Origin: Alisma plantago-aquatica
Lineage: Eukaryota > Streptophyta > Magnoliopsida > Alismatales > Alismataceae
Length of the DNA stretch: 64,000 bases
Reading direction: 5' to 3'
Assembly: GCA_963693085.1 (NCBI GenBank)
Contig: OY856413.1
Location: 546,897,879-546,961,878, forward strand
In this document: piece after piece, positions 1-11,491 of the stretch
How the letters are laid out: the number at the start of each line of letters is the position of its first letter
Numbering within the stretch: position 1 is the stretch's first letter
Made by a program: the position numbers and the translations under genes
The notes under the pieces: model-generated
Database searches by the model: none
Seen by the model: the letters and a program-made list of their open reading frames with translations, nothing else
Told to the model about the DNA's origin: nothing

Positions 1-653
1 AAGAATTGGCCACTCTGCCTGGAGGAACTAAGGAAGGAGGGGATAGAGATCTCCACTTCAGCCATATATGTTATTGAGATAAAATTGTCTACTTCTTCAT
101 GTAGGGTACTAGTATACCATATGTGGATCTCACATTTGTTCAAATATGCATGATTTGAAAGAAGTAAGCCTTTATGAAAGAGCAAGGTTGAATTTTGTGT
201 TGTAAATGGAGCAATAGTTTCTTCCACTACAGTTGGAACCTTTAATTTATCTCTACCCATGGGACTTATAATATAGTTAAATGATTTCTATTTTGTACCC
301 ACTATAGGTAGAAACATTATTTCTATATCTTAAATGGACAAGAATGGATATGGATTTCTTATAAAGAATGGTCAATGTTCTATTTTAAAAGTTGAGATAT
401 TTTATGGTAGTGCCCCTATGTGTTATGGTATTTATTTGATCGATCTAAAGGAAAATGTATATAATGTTAATACCAAAAGATTAAAACTTGATAACTGAAA
501 CAAAACCTATCTTTGGCATTGTCGTTTAGGGCACACCAATGAGAATCAAATATCTAGACTCCATAAAGATGGTTATCTAGACTCTTTTTATTTTGAATCA
601 ATAGAGACATGAGAGTCTTATTTTTTGAGAAAGATGACAAAAACTCCCTTCAC

Positions 654-741
654 TTGCAACAATGAGAGGGATAGTGATCTATTAGGACTCATAAATTTTG
701 CAACAATGAGAGGGCTAGTGATCTATTAGGACTCATACATA
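654..741 (+). repeat. 44-bp tandem duplication in copia integrase remnant
   Basis: Two near-identical copies begin TTGCAACAATGAGAGGG at 654 and 698. Copy 1 has GGGATAG where copy 2 has GGGCTAG. The duplication shifts the integrase reading frame, because 44 is not a multiple of three, and looks like replication slippage after the element died. Confidence 0.8.
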
Positions 742-1399
742 CTTATATATGGAGCCCTTTTAGAATAAATGCTAGAGGTGGTTATCAATACTTCATTACC
801 TTTAATAATGACTTCAGTAGGTATGATCATGTTGACTTGATGAAACATAAGTCAACAACTCATGAAAAGTTCAAGGATTTCATGAATTAAGTATAAAACA
901 AACTTGGTAAAAGTATTAAGGAACTTTGTTCTAATAGAGGTGTAGAATACTGAAGCCAAGAGTTTGAGGACCTTCTACGAGATCGTGATATTGTATCAAA
1001 ATGGACTCCACTTGGAACACCATAGCACAATGGTGTATAAAAAGAATGCTATTTTGTTGGATATCCTAGGTAAACCAAATGATACTACTTTTATACTCCA
1101 TCTGACAACAAAGTGTTTGTTTCCAGGGATGTTGTATCCCTATAAAAGGAATTCATTTCCATAGGAATCAGTGGGGGTGAAAGTAGAACTCGAAGGGGTT
1201 CGAGACCAACAAGAAATCCTTGAACCTATAGAAGTACAAAATGAACATAGAGAGTCACAAATTGTTGTGGAATCCCAAATTCCCAACGTAACATAGGAAC
1301 CTCATAGATATAGTAGGACATGCCTTGAGCAAGATAGATTTGGTAATCTAACGACTCAAGAAGGAAAAGATTCGGTAATTGATGATGAGCCAACTACCT

Positions 1400-2300
1400 A
1401 CCTAGAAGATGTCAAGGGTCCAAAGTCTAAGAAATGGCTTGAGGCCATGATATCGAAGTTGGAATCCATGTACATCAACAAGGTATGAACCTTGGTGGAT
1501 CCGCCTGAAGGGTTAAAACCCAGAGGGTACAAACAGGACTTTGGAAGAAGATTGAAATGGATGGTAATGTAGAAACTTACAAAGGGTGATTGGTTACAAA
1601 GTGTCTCAGACAAGTTTAAGGTGTTAACTATGATGAAACCTTTTCTCCAGTTCCCATGGTTAAGTTCATCAGGGTCATGTTTGCCATTACTTATTATTAC
1701 GATTATGAGATTTACAGATGGATGCTAAAACCACATTCCTTAATGGGAGTCTTCCTCACAATGCATACATGACACAACCTGAGGGTTCTATAAATCCAAA
1801 GGATGTAATAAAGTTTGTAAGTATCAAAGGTCAATCTATGGATTGAAGCAAGAATCCCGGAGCTGGAATCTTTGATTTGACAGAAATAGTAAAAGAGTTT
1901 GGCTTTAGTCAAAATGAAGATGAACCATGTGTTTACAAGAAGGTTAGTGGGATCATGATTTTACTCCTCATATTGTATGTGTATGACATACTATTGATGG
2001 GGAATGGCATTCCTACTTTACACACGACAATGTCCTGGCTAGGAAATACATTCTCTATTAAGGACTTAGGTGAATCATCCTACATGTTAGTAATTAAGAT
2101 CTATGTAGATAGATCTACAAGGCTTCTTGGGATAAGTCAGAGCACATGCATTGATAACGAGTTGAAGAGGTTCTGCATGGAGAACACAAAGAGAGAAAAC
2201 ATGTAGATGTCTCATGGAGTAACTATATCTAGAGCTCAATGTCCCAATTCTTGTGAAGAAAGGGAGTGCATGAGTAAGATTCCATATGCATCAGCAATTG
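1400..2300 (+). pseudogene. Copia reverse transcriptase remnant (copy 1)
   Basis: An RVT_2-type reverse transcriptase relic. Recognisable blocks are a conserved opening with KWLEAM (about 1430), MKPFLQFP, a degraded KTTFLNG block (about 1725-1745), YGLKQ-SRSWN (about 1835-1870), then the longest clean piece at 1877-2206. That piece carries the active-site motif as YVYDILL (canonical YVDDILL, so one catalytic Asp has become Tyr) followed by FSIKDLGE. Stops and frameshifts interrupt the other parts. Enzymatically dead. Confidence 0.85.
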
Positions 2301-2329
2301 GATCTACCATGTAAGCAATGTTATGTACT

Positions 2330-2950
2330 CGTCCAAATGTCCCGTATGCCTTGAGCATGACCACCAGATATCAGTCTGATCCCATTGAAGCTCACTAAAC
2401 TTCCATGAAGAACATTTAAAGTACCTGGGAAGAACTAAGGATCAATTTCTTATATACACTGGTGAGGAAGAGTTGGTAGTATAGGGTTACACCGATGCAA
2501 GGTTCTGAACTGACAAATATTACTACAAATTATAGTCTGGATTTGCGTTTTTCCTAAATAACAGAGTTGTAAGTTGGAAGAGTTCTAAGCAAGAGACAAT
2601 TGTTGATTGTATGATAGATTCTGAGTATATTTTGACATCCAATGTCCTAAAGGAGGTTGTTTGGTCAAGAAGTTCATCTCATAACTTGGGGTGTGGTTCC
2701 AAGTATCCATAATGCAATTGAGCTATATGGTGACAACAATGGAGCTATTGCTCAAACTAAGGAACCCACATGGCATCAACGTTCCAAGCATATACAGAGG
2801 AGGTTCCATATCATGAGAGGTTGTATAAAGAGGAGATGTGAATATTTGTAGAGTACCAACTGAGAGTAATGTAGATGACCTTAGACAAAAGCACTTTCAC
2901 ATTGGAAGCATGAAGGTGATGTTAGATCACTTCAGATTAAGTTCATAGAT
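2330..2950 (+). pseudogene. Copia RNase H remnant (copy 1)
   Basis: The C-terminal RNase H domain of a copia polyprotein. Visible pieces are GYTDA (about 2485), SWKSSKQETI (about 2573-2602) and the 64-codon stretch at 2657-2851 with the characteristic DNNGAIAQTKEPTWHQRSKHI block. The last motif is the hallmark of the copia RNase H region, in which a string of His/Arg/Ser/Lys residues precedes the polyprotein end. Interrupted by frameshifts. Confidence 0.85.
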
Positions 2951-2978
2951 GATTGGCTCTAAGTGCAAGCGGGATTCT

Positions 2979-3398
2979 GTTGGTATGTATGCCCAAAGAG
3001 CCAATCATATGATGATTGTAAGGACATATCTTGTAAATCATTTGATTAATAATGAGGGAAATCTTTCACATTATTCCATTTTATTTACTTATAAGATAAT
3101 GATATTACATAATAAATGTTTAAAGAATGATATTAGTCAATGCCGTATGTCTTTAGATAAGACCCTGAACAATGAGATCATACAAATGTTTAGAGTATAT
3201 GCATTCCCATTATGCCCCTAGTTGGATGTTATTGTGGAAGGTTGATGAACAACAATAACAAATAAGACTAGAGTCTCTGTTGGTTGATAACAAAATCTCA
3301 TTATGTCATGGTATATATTATCAAACAAACACATATATACTTGTTAAAGAGTAGTTGCAGATACAACATGAGAATATGGATGTTATTGGGATGGTAAC
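2979..3398 (+). repeat. Copia 3' LTR fragment (copy 1), cut by the array insertion
   Basis: Begins TGTTGGTATGTATGCCC directly after a purine-rich stretch (2965-2978). It aligns with the start of the second copia LTR at 34121 through shared blocks such as AAGCCAATCATATGATGATT-type sequence and AACAATAA-ACAAGACTAGAGT. The last 5 bp (GTAAC, 3394-3398) are the left target-site duplication of the LTR array. The remainder of this LTR does not resume on the other side of the array at 30740, where gag sequence appears instead. Confidence 0.7.
3394..3398. repeat. Left target-site duplication of array A (GTAAC)
   Basis: GTAAC immediately precedes TGTAAGG, the outer edge of the first LTR. The identical GTAAC at 30735-30739 immediately follows the outer edge of the fourth LTR. 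Five bp is the usual duplication length for Ty3/gypsy integrases. Confidence 0.75.
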
Positions 3399-6300
3399 TG
3401 TAAGGAGTGGGACCCGAGAGGGGATCCACTCCCTACTAAATTAAATAAAAAGGAAAAATATCATATATCAAACACCACTATAATTTTTTTACAAGGGATG
3501 GTAACCCATTTTATATAAAAATATGATTCAAGTAACCAAATGTAGTAGTGGAAACAAAATATCTAACTATCACAAAACTTGATATTGTCTCAAAACGTCA
3601 CCACGCATGGGGATAGATATGAAACCTAACTAAACTATTAGATTAGTTGAGGATCAACTAACTACCTCGAGAAAGTCTATTAGAAGGTTTTAGTTATACT
3701 TGATAAAGTCCTGGTCCAACTTGATTATCTTCTCCTTGACCTACAATTGGGGTTGGAAGCATACCCATCAAGTGGAGAAAAGTACATACATCAACAAAAT
3801 GTTGGTATGTGCATACTAAATTGAGTATTCAGCAATATGAGAAATAAATGTCATCAAATAAACAAGGCTTCCCATGGAAAAAGGAAAGGACTACCCAATT
3901 GGGCATAAAAGAATATGAATTCAATAAAATGATAAATAAGAGCAAGGCATCCATGTGTTTTACGTGTGACAATACTAGAACAATATAAACATGTTGGTAA
4001 GAAACAACACATCTACCATAAATATGGGGTGAGTAGGAACATATACACATCTACTCTGAGAAGGACAAGATACACATCTTTTCTAATAATATCACTTGCA
4101 CGAATTATCATGTTTGCATTATCAAGTGTAGGAATTTACACATCCACATAAAATAGCACATGTCACGTTATACTAGCAGTCACCACATGATGCATAACGA
4201 AAGAGTAGGCAAATTTAAATAAAAATATGAGGGATGAGAACATCCAACCAATAAGTGGGGTCTAAGGACCCATTAAAGAATATTCAACAATGTCGATGAT
4301 GCGAGAGACACAATCAAAATATACCTTTCAAGAACAATATCAAAGAACATGTGGCAATCAAAGTAGGAATTTGGGTCTTCAAATAGATCAAAATATGAAA
4401 ATATAGGTGATTACTCAACAAGAATAATATGGAATGCAAGCATACTTTAAGAGAGGAATTCGAAATTGTTCAATATGGAAATAATGTGGGATGAAATCAT
4501 ACATTAAGAGAGGATAAAATTAGGGTAATTGTTCCATGTAGAATAATGGGGATGCAAACATACCTTAGGGTGTTAGTCAACTTGTTAAATCCTAAATCTT
4601 AGATCCACGTCAAGGTTAGAAACTGTTCCAAAGTTCATAACACTGATGGTTGAGAAAATACCACCATGAAATTACAAATCTTTGATGGTTCATACAAGGG
4701 ACTCAAATAGATGGATAAGAGAGAAGGTTAGGGTGCCCTATTGGTGAAGTGAATTCTATGTGTGTGAAGGCCATGGGGAGGGGTCTCTATATATAGGACT
4801 ATTTGTCTTGGGTAGACTGAACTTACCTATAGTTGTTTACTAAGGAAAATACATTACATATTATTGTAAATGGAGAAAAGTCAAGAATTTGTTATCAAAT
4901 GATAAGTAAGAAAATTAAAAATCATATCAAATGGAATGTATTAAATTAAACAATTAGCGATTAATGTTTCCATTTGTATATTATCTTTCCAAATTTATTT
5001 GAGGGTCCAAACAAAGTTAAAATAAAGTAAAACTTGACACATATGTTAATTAAAACATGAAGAAAAAAAAACATTAAGAATTCGAATTGTACATTAGTTC
5101 TCATTTTTAGAATGTTCAATATGTCATTTATCTTATTTGAATCCTTTTAGAATTATCTTGTGAATTTGTATTATAATTTTCCAACTAAAAAGGAATTTGA
5201 TAAGTGGACCAATTAATACATGAGAAATATTACTTTCTTGTTTAAAAATTGTGTAGTGGATTATTTCATATACATGAACATTTTACTTACTATGTTGGGT
5301 GTTTATGATCCTTTAATAATATCCCACTCATGAGAGAAGTAATGAATATATTATATTTACTTAAATTCCTCAATCTCTCTTCATTTTCCTAACAATGTTT
5401 ATTTCTAATTTTTTTTAGATCATAGTAACTTAATTTCTCAATACATGTTAATTGTTTCAATGATATGAATAACTCACTCTAAAGATAATTAAAGAGGGAA
5501 ATTGTATTCTCTTACTTCTTTTTACTATTGACATTTACATATCTTTTAATTTAGTACATACGAGTGCGATGCTATAATTTACATATGTATTAATTAGTGT
5601 GTTTCTAAAATAAATTTCGGATTTTATTTCTTTTATGTTGCATGTACAACATTGTTTCCTATTATGTTACACTACAATTTTATTTGTTACAATCCATACA
5701 AGTTGGTTTACATTATTCATTTAAAATATTATATGTTTTCTTTTTAATAATGAATTCAATATTTTCAGCATTATCTTTCATTTTTTTTCCTTACGGAATT
5801 TGAGGCATCTAGAAACTCCTAAAAGATATGAAACTTGGTCCTTATGCAAACTAAAACATGTAAAATATGATTTTACTATTAATTTCCCTCATTATCGATT
5901 ATTTAACATGTTATTTAATATTTTGGGCTTAAATGTACATTCTCTCTCCTAAACTATACAAGTATTGGAAAGTTTGTCCAAATAAGATTAAAATTCACAT
6001 ATAGACTAATTTAATATGTTGATTTTGAATTTGAGGTTTATCTCCACTTTTGGAGATTTTTTTTAATTTATTTGATTCTTTTGGCTCTTATCCTACTTTA
6101 ATTTTCAAATAGAATTAAAAAAGTTATCAATATGCAAACAATGTGAAACTTGGCACCAAGGCAATTGGGACACAATGAACATATTTTGTCATTATATTTT
6201 ACTTTTAATATTCCCTTTTATGAGTTATGGCACCATTATATGTTTGGCTTATTACCATTATGTTTATCAAAATGAAACATCCACACAATTAAGTCTTATT

Positions 6301-6666
6301 ATCTTCAATACATTTTTAAAAGAGCTATATATTATTATTATGCACGAAATTCCACATGCTACAAATTTAATATATTTATCCCATTAATTTTCATACTTAT
6401 TTAAATAACAGAACGTTGTTCATATTTATGGACATGGAATTACCAATTGTTACGCCAATGCATATTACTCAATTTTGTTTAGCCATTATGTTAGTTAAGA
6501 AAATATATGCAACATATTTTATGATTGTTATTAAAGGTTGGTAGATAATTAAGTCATTATGTAAATTTGTTTTAACTTTTATCTTTGTTCGGTCACATCT
6601 AAAGAACAAACCTCCCTAGTTTTCTAATCATGTAATAGGGTAAGATTCTAAGTTTTGATTCCTTAC
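3399..6666 (-). repeat. Array A LTR copy A1
   Basis: About 3,268 bp, TGTAAGGAGTGGG...TTCCTTACA on the + strand. AT-rich with no coding capacity; short reading frames inside are chance. It holds the empty-site sequences for two nested insertions of copy A3: the LINE site around 4068-4086 and the TTATG site around 5664. A TATA-like TATATATA lies at 4788-4795 on the minus strand. Together with A4 it shares variants absent from A2 and A3 near the LTR edge. Confidence 0.85.
4788..4795 (-). promoter_or_regulatory. Putative LTR TATA box, copy A1
   Basis: TATATATA in the context CTATATATAGAG read on the minus strand, a good plant TATA box. The same place is kept in A4 (28887-28894) and as TATATAG in A3 (about 14100), but is mutated in A2 (CTACGTATGG on the + strand near 8465). 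It is inferred to start retroelement transcription. Confidence 0.5.
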
Positions 6667-7107
6667 AACAACACCACTTAAAAGGATTTCATCCTCAAAA
6701 TATAATCATACATGTATCATCAATCACCTATACTCCACCTCTTGAAAAGGTTTGATCTAATAAGTCAAGCTAAACAACATCAAGGTACCATGGTCAAGTA
6801 AGCATCTTTCTGTTGTGATTTTTTTTCTTTTAGGTCTTTTTGTTGTTAATGCATCCAACAAACTAGTCAAAACAACCTAGGGTTGAATTTTACGTCCTTG
6901 TGTACCTAGACTTAAAACTATAAGGTTCTCATGAACATGCAAAAGTCATAGGTACAAAGGGTAGCTTTTTTAGCTAAACTTTTATCACAAAACATATCTT
7001 CCTAGTCATCACTTTATGAATAAACTAGGGTCAAGGGAAACCATCCCCAGTGCTTGACAAGATTGAAATAGTTAGATAACTGACAAACATTGGATCTGAT
7101 ACCATGT
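6667..7107 (-). mobile_element. Array A internal segment 1 (441 bp, non-coding)
   Basis: Lies between LTRs A1 and A2. Read on the minus strand it begins with a 3-nt spacer and a tRNA-iMet primer site (7092-7104, TGGTATCAGATCC, one base off the usual GAGCC). It ends with TTTTGAGGATGAAATCC and a degenerate polypurine stretch next to LTR A1. A second, upstream PPT-like block (AAGAGGTGGAG) is also present. No gag or pol similarity. Clearly homologous to the array B internal segment, for example CTAACTATTTCAATCTTGTC here against CTGACTATTTCAATTTTGTC there. Confidence 0.8.
7092..7104 (-). other. Primer-binding site (tRNA-iMet), array A unit 1
   Basis: Minus-strand TGGTATCAGATCC, three bases from the LTR edge. 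It matches the plant initiator tRNA-Met 3' end except for GAGC to GATC. Intact counterparts are at 10770-10781 (unit 2) and a mutated one at 27508-27519 (unit 3, TTGTATCAGAGC). Confidence 0.8.
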
Positions 7108-10100
7108 TGTAAGGAGTGGGAACTGAGAGGGGACCCACTCCCTACTAAATAAAAAGGAAATATCTCATATATAAAATACCACTATACATTTTTTCACAAG
7201 GGATGTTAATCCATTTTATTTAAAAGTATGATTCAAGTTATCAAATTTAGAAGCAGAAACAAAATATCTAACTATCACAGAACTTAATATTGTCTCAAAA
7301 TGTCATCACACAAGGTGATACATATGAAAACTAACTCAACTAAAGGATCAACTGAGGGTCATCTAACCGCCTCAAGAAAGTCTCCCGGAAGGTTTTAGTT
7401 ATACTTGATAAGGTCATGGTCCAACTTGATTATCGTCTTCTTGACCTACGCATCAGGTCGGAAGCATACTCCAACAAGAGGAGAAACATAGATACATCAA
7501 CAAAATGATGGTATGTGCATAATAAATCGAGTTTTGAGTAATATGAGATATAAATACCGTCTAATAAACAAGGCTTCCCATGGAAAAAGGATAGGGCTAG
7601 CCAACTGGGCATAAAAGAACATAAATACAATAAAATGATAAATAAGAGCAAGGCATCCATGTGTTATACATGTGAAAATACTAGAACAACACAAACATAT
7701 TGGTATAAAATAACACATCTACCAAAAATATGGGGTGAGTAGGAACATATACACATCTACTCTAAGCATGACAAGATACACATTTTCTCTAATAATATCA
7801 CTTGCAAGAATTATCATGTCTACATTATAAAGTGTGGGAATTTACAAATCCACATAAAATAGCATAGGTCACATTATACTAGTAGTCACCACATGATGCA
7901 TAACAAAAGACTAGGAAAGGCTAAATCAAAATATGAGGGATGAGAACATCCAATCAATATAAGTTGGGTCAAAGGACCCATTAAAGAAGATTCAACAATG
8001 TTGATGATGTGAGATACCTTTCAAGAAAAATATCAAATGACATGTAATAATAAAATTAAGATTTTGGGTCTTAAAATAGATCAAAAGATGGAAACATAGG
8101 TGATTGATCAACATGAGTAATATGGAATGCAAACACACAATAATAGTGGAACTAGAAATTATTCAGTATAAAAATAATGTGGGATGAAATCATACAGGAT
8201 AAAATTAGTTAATTCAATGTAGAATAATAGGGGATGAAAACATACCTCAGAGTGTTAATCAACTTGTTAGAATCTATATCTTAGATTCATATCAAGGTTA
8301 GAAACTGTTCCAAGGTTCATAACACCACTGGTTGAGAAAAGATCACCATGAAATTACAAATCTTTGATGGCTCATACACGAGACTCAAATAGGAGGATAA
8401 GATAGAAGGTTAGGGTGACCTATTGGTCAAGTGATTTCTATGTGTTTTAAGACCATGGGAAGGGGTCTCTACGTATGGGACTATTTGTCTTGGGTAGAAA
8501 GAAACTTACATATTGTTGTTTACTAAGGAAAATATACAACATATATTTTAAATGGACAAAAGTCAAGAATATGTTAAAATGATAGGTACAAAAATTAATA
8601 AACATATCAAAAAGAATGTACTAAATTAATAAATTAATAATTAATGTCTCCAATTGTATATTCTCTTTCCAAATTTATTTTAGGGTCCAAACAAAGTTAA
8701 AATAAAGTAAAATTTGACACATATGTTAATTAAGAATGAAGAATTCGAATTATACACTAGTTTTCATTTTTAGAATATCCAACGTGTCATTTACTTTATT
8801 TGAATCCTTTTAGCATTATCTTGTTAAATTATTTTATAATTTGTTTATAGATATTAGTATTATCTGACAAAAAAGGAATTTGACAATTGGACCAATTTAT
8901 ACATGAGAAATATTACTTTATTGTTTAAAAAGTGTATAGTGGATTATTTCATATACATGACCGTTTTACTTACTATTTTGGGTATTTATGATCCTTCTAA
9001 AATAGTCTACTCCTGAGAGAAGTAATGAATATCTTGTATTTACTTAAATTCCTCAATCTCTCTTCATTATCCTCAACTATGTTTATTTCTAATTTCTTTC
9101 GGATAATTGTAACTTAATTTCTCAATACATGTTAATTGTTTCAATAATATTAATAACATCCTCTAACGATAATAAAAGAGGGAAACTTTATTCTCTTACT
9201 TCTTTTTACTACTGACATTTTCATATCTTTTTGTTTAGTACAAACGAGTGCAATGCTATAATTTACATATGTATTAATTAGTGCATTTCTAAAATAAATT
9301 TCAGATTTTTTTTTCTTTTGTGTTACATGTACAACATTATTTCCCATTATTTTACACCACAATTATTTGTTGCAATCATACAACTTGGTTTATATTGTTC
9401 ATTTAATATATCAAATTTTTTCTTTTTAATAATAAATTCAGTATTTTTGGTCTTATGTTTCATTTTCTTTCCTTAAGGAACTTGAGGCATCTAGAAACAC
9501 CTAAAGGATGTGAAACTTGTTCCTTAAGCAAACTAAAACATGTAAAATAAGATTTTACAAATACTTTTCCTCTTTTGGGATTATTTAACATGTTATTTAA
9601 TATTTTGGGCTTAAATGTACACTCTCTCTCCTAAACTACACTAGGATAAGCATGTTTGTATGAATTAGATTAAAATTCTCATATCAATTAATTTTAGTAT
9701 GTGGATTTCGAATTTGAGGTTTAACTCCACTTTTGGATACTTTTAGTAATTTATTTAATTCTTTTGGATATTATCCTTTTTCTTTTACAAATAGAATTAA
9801 AATAGTTATCATTATGCAAACAGTGTGAACCTTGGCACCCAAGGCAATTGGGAACCAATGAACACATTTTATCATTATATTTTGATTTTGAAATACCCTT
9901 TTATGAGTTATGGAAAAATTATATGTTTGGATTATTAGCATAATGTTTATCAAAACAAAACATCCACACAATTAAGTCTTATTATCTTGAATACATCTTT
10001 AAAGAGCTATATATTATTATGCACAAAACTCTAATTTTACACATTTAATATATTTATCCCATTAGTTCCATATTTATTAATATAATAGAACATTATTCAT

Positions 10101-10344
10101 ATTTATGGACATGGAATTACCCATTGTTATGTCAAAGGATATTCTTCATTTTTATGTAGCCATTATGTTAGTAAAGAAAATATATGTAATATATTTCATG
10201 ATTTTTATTACATGTTGGCAGATAATTAAGTCATTATGTAAATGTGTTTTAATTTTTATCTATTTTTGGTCACATAGAAAGAACAAACCTCACTAGATTT
10301 CTAATCATGGAATAGGGTAAGATTCTAAGTTTTAATTCATTACA
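7108..10344 (-). repeat. Array A LTR copy A2
   Basis: About 3,237 bp, TGTAAGGAGTGGG...TTCATTACA on the + strand, collinear with A1 over its length with many point differences and small indels. No coding capacity. The TATA-like position is mutated. It carries the same block GCATAAAAGAA...GCAAGGCATCCATG (about 7608-7662), which in reverse complement matches array B LTR sequence (CTTTTATGCCC...). Confidence 0.85.
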
Positions 10345-10784
10345 ACACACCACCACATAAAAAGGATTTTGTCCTCAAAATATAATCATACATGTATCAT
10401 CAATCACCTATACTCCACCGCTTAAAAAGGTTTGACCTAATAAGTGAAGATAAACAACATGAAGTTACTATTCTCTGTATCTTATAGTTGTGAAATGTTT
10501 TTTCCCTTTTACCTAGTTACATTGTTAGTGAATCCAACTAACCAGTCAAAACCACCTAGGGTTGAATTTTAGATCTTGTGTAGATATCCTTACATCGCTA
10601 AGGTTCTCATGAACATGCAAAAGTCATAGGGTACAAAGGGTAGATTTTTTAACTAAACTTGTATCAAAAAACATATCTTCCTCATCGTCACTTTGTGCAT
10701 AAACTAGGGTCAAGGGTAACCATCCCAGGTGAGACAAGATTGGAATAGTTAAATAACCGACAACCACATGCTCTGATACCATAT
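10345..10784 (-). mobile_element. Array A internal segment 2 (440 bp, non-coding)
   Basis: Same organisation as internal segment 1: minus-strand primer site TGGTATCAGAGC at 10770-10781, and the FEDE-type end sequence plus PPT remnant beside LTR A2. No open reading frame of note and no protein similarity recognised. Confidence 0.8.
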
Positions 10785-11450
10785 TGTAAGGGGTGAGACT
10801 CGAGAAGGGATCCACTCCCTACTAAATCAAAGAATAAGAAAACATCTCATATATCAAACACCACTGTAAATATTTTGCAAGGGAGGTAATCCATTTTATT
10901 CAAAAGTATGATTCAAGTAACCAAGTGTAATAGCGGAAATAAAATATGTAACTATCACAAAACTTGACATTGTCTCGAAATGTCACCATACAGAGTGATA
11001 CATATGAAAATTAATTAAACTAAAGGATTAATTGAGGATCATATAACCACCTTGAGAAAGTCTCCCAAAAGGTTTTACTTATTCTTGATAAGGTATAGTC
11101 CAACTTGATTATGTTATCCTTGACCTACACCTGGGGTCGAAACCATACACTAGCAAGTGGAGAAAATTAGATACATCAACAAAATGTTGGTATGTGCATA
11201 CTAAATTGAATATTGAGAAGTATGAGAAATAAATGCCATCAAATAAACAAGGCTTCACATGGAAAAAGGAATCAACTACCCAACTGTGCATAAAAGAATA
11301 TGAATTCAATAAAATAATAAATAAGAGAAAGGCATCCATGCATTTTATATGTGAAAATAATAGAACAATATAAACATGTTGGTTGGAAATAACAAATCTA
11401 CTATAAATATCGGGTGAGTAGGAACATACACACATCTAATATAAGAAAGA

Positions 11451-11467
11451 CAAGATACACATCTATT
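11451..11467. repeat. LINE-1 target-site duplication, left copy
   Basis: CAAGATACACATCTATT, 17 bp, repeated exactly at 13398-13414. Single-copy in the sibling LTRs (for example near 4068 and 7771), which proves the insertion boundaries. Confidence 0.95.
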
Positions 11468-11491
11468 ATTTTTTTTACGAAGAAAGAAGAG

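Larger units (their letters stand above)
1..2978 (+). pseudogene. Ty1/copia polyprotein remnant (copy 1), 5' end outside window
   Basis: Decayed copia gag-pol, readable only by switching frame. In order: the protease/pre-integrase area (about 1-480), a GAG-pre-integrase stretch reading LWHCRLGHTNE (about 510-560), the integrase start (FITFNNDFSRY, about 790-830), then reverse transcriptase and RNase H. The integrase is cut short: after TPLGTP-HNGV near 1010-1040 the sequence jumps to CYFVGYP, which normally lies much further downstream, so most of the integrase C-terminal half is deleted. Many stops and frameshifts leave no functional protein. A 44-bp direct duplication lies at 654-741. It is followed directly by a copia 3' LTR. 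Family level is secure from domain order; the lineage within copia is not. Confidence 0.85.

Noticed and set aside
964..1164. 66-codon + strand ORF
   Set aside because: It overlaps the copia integrase/linker in the wrong frame (the real frame reads CYFVGYP, FVSRDVV); not a gene.
3399..10784. CRISPR-like or satellite tandem repeat
   Set aside because: The 3.7-kb period is LTR plus interior of a retroelement with primer sites; not a CRISPR array or satellite DNA.
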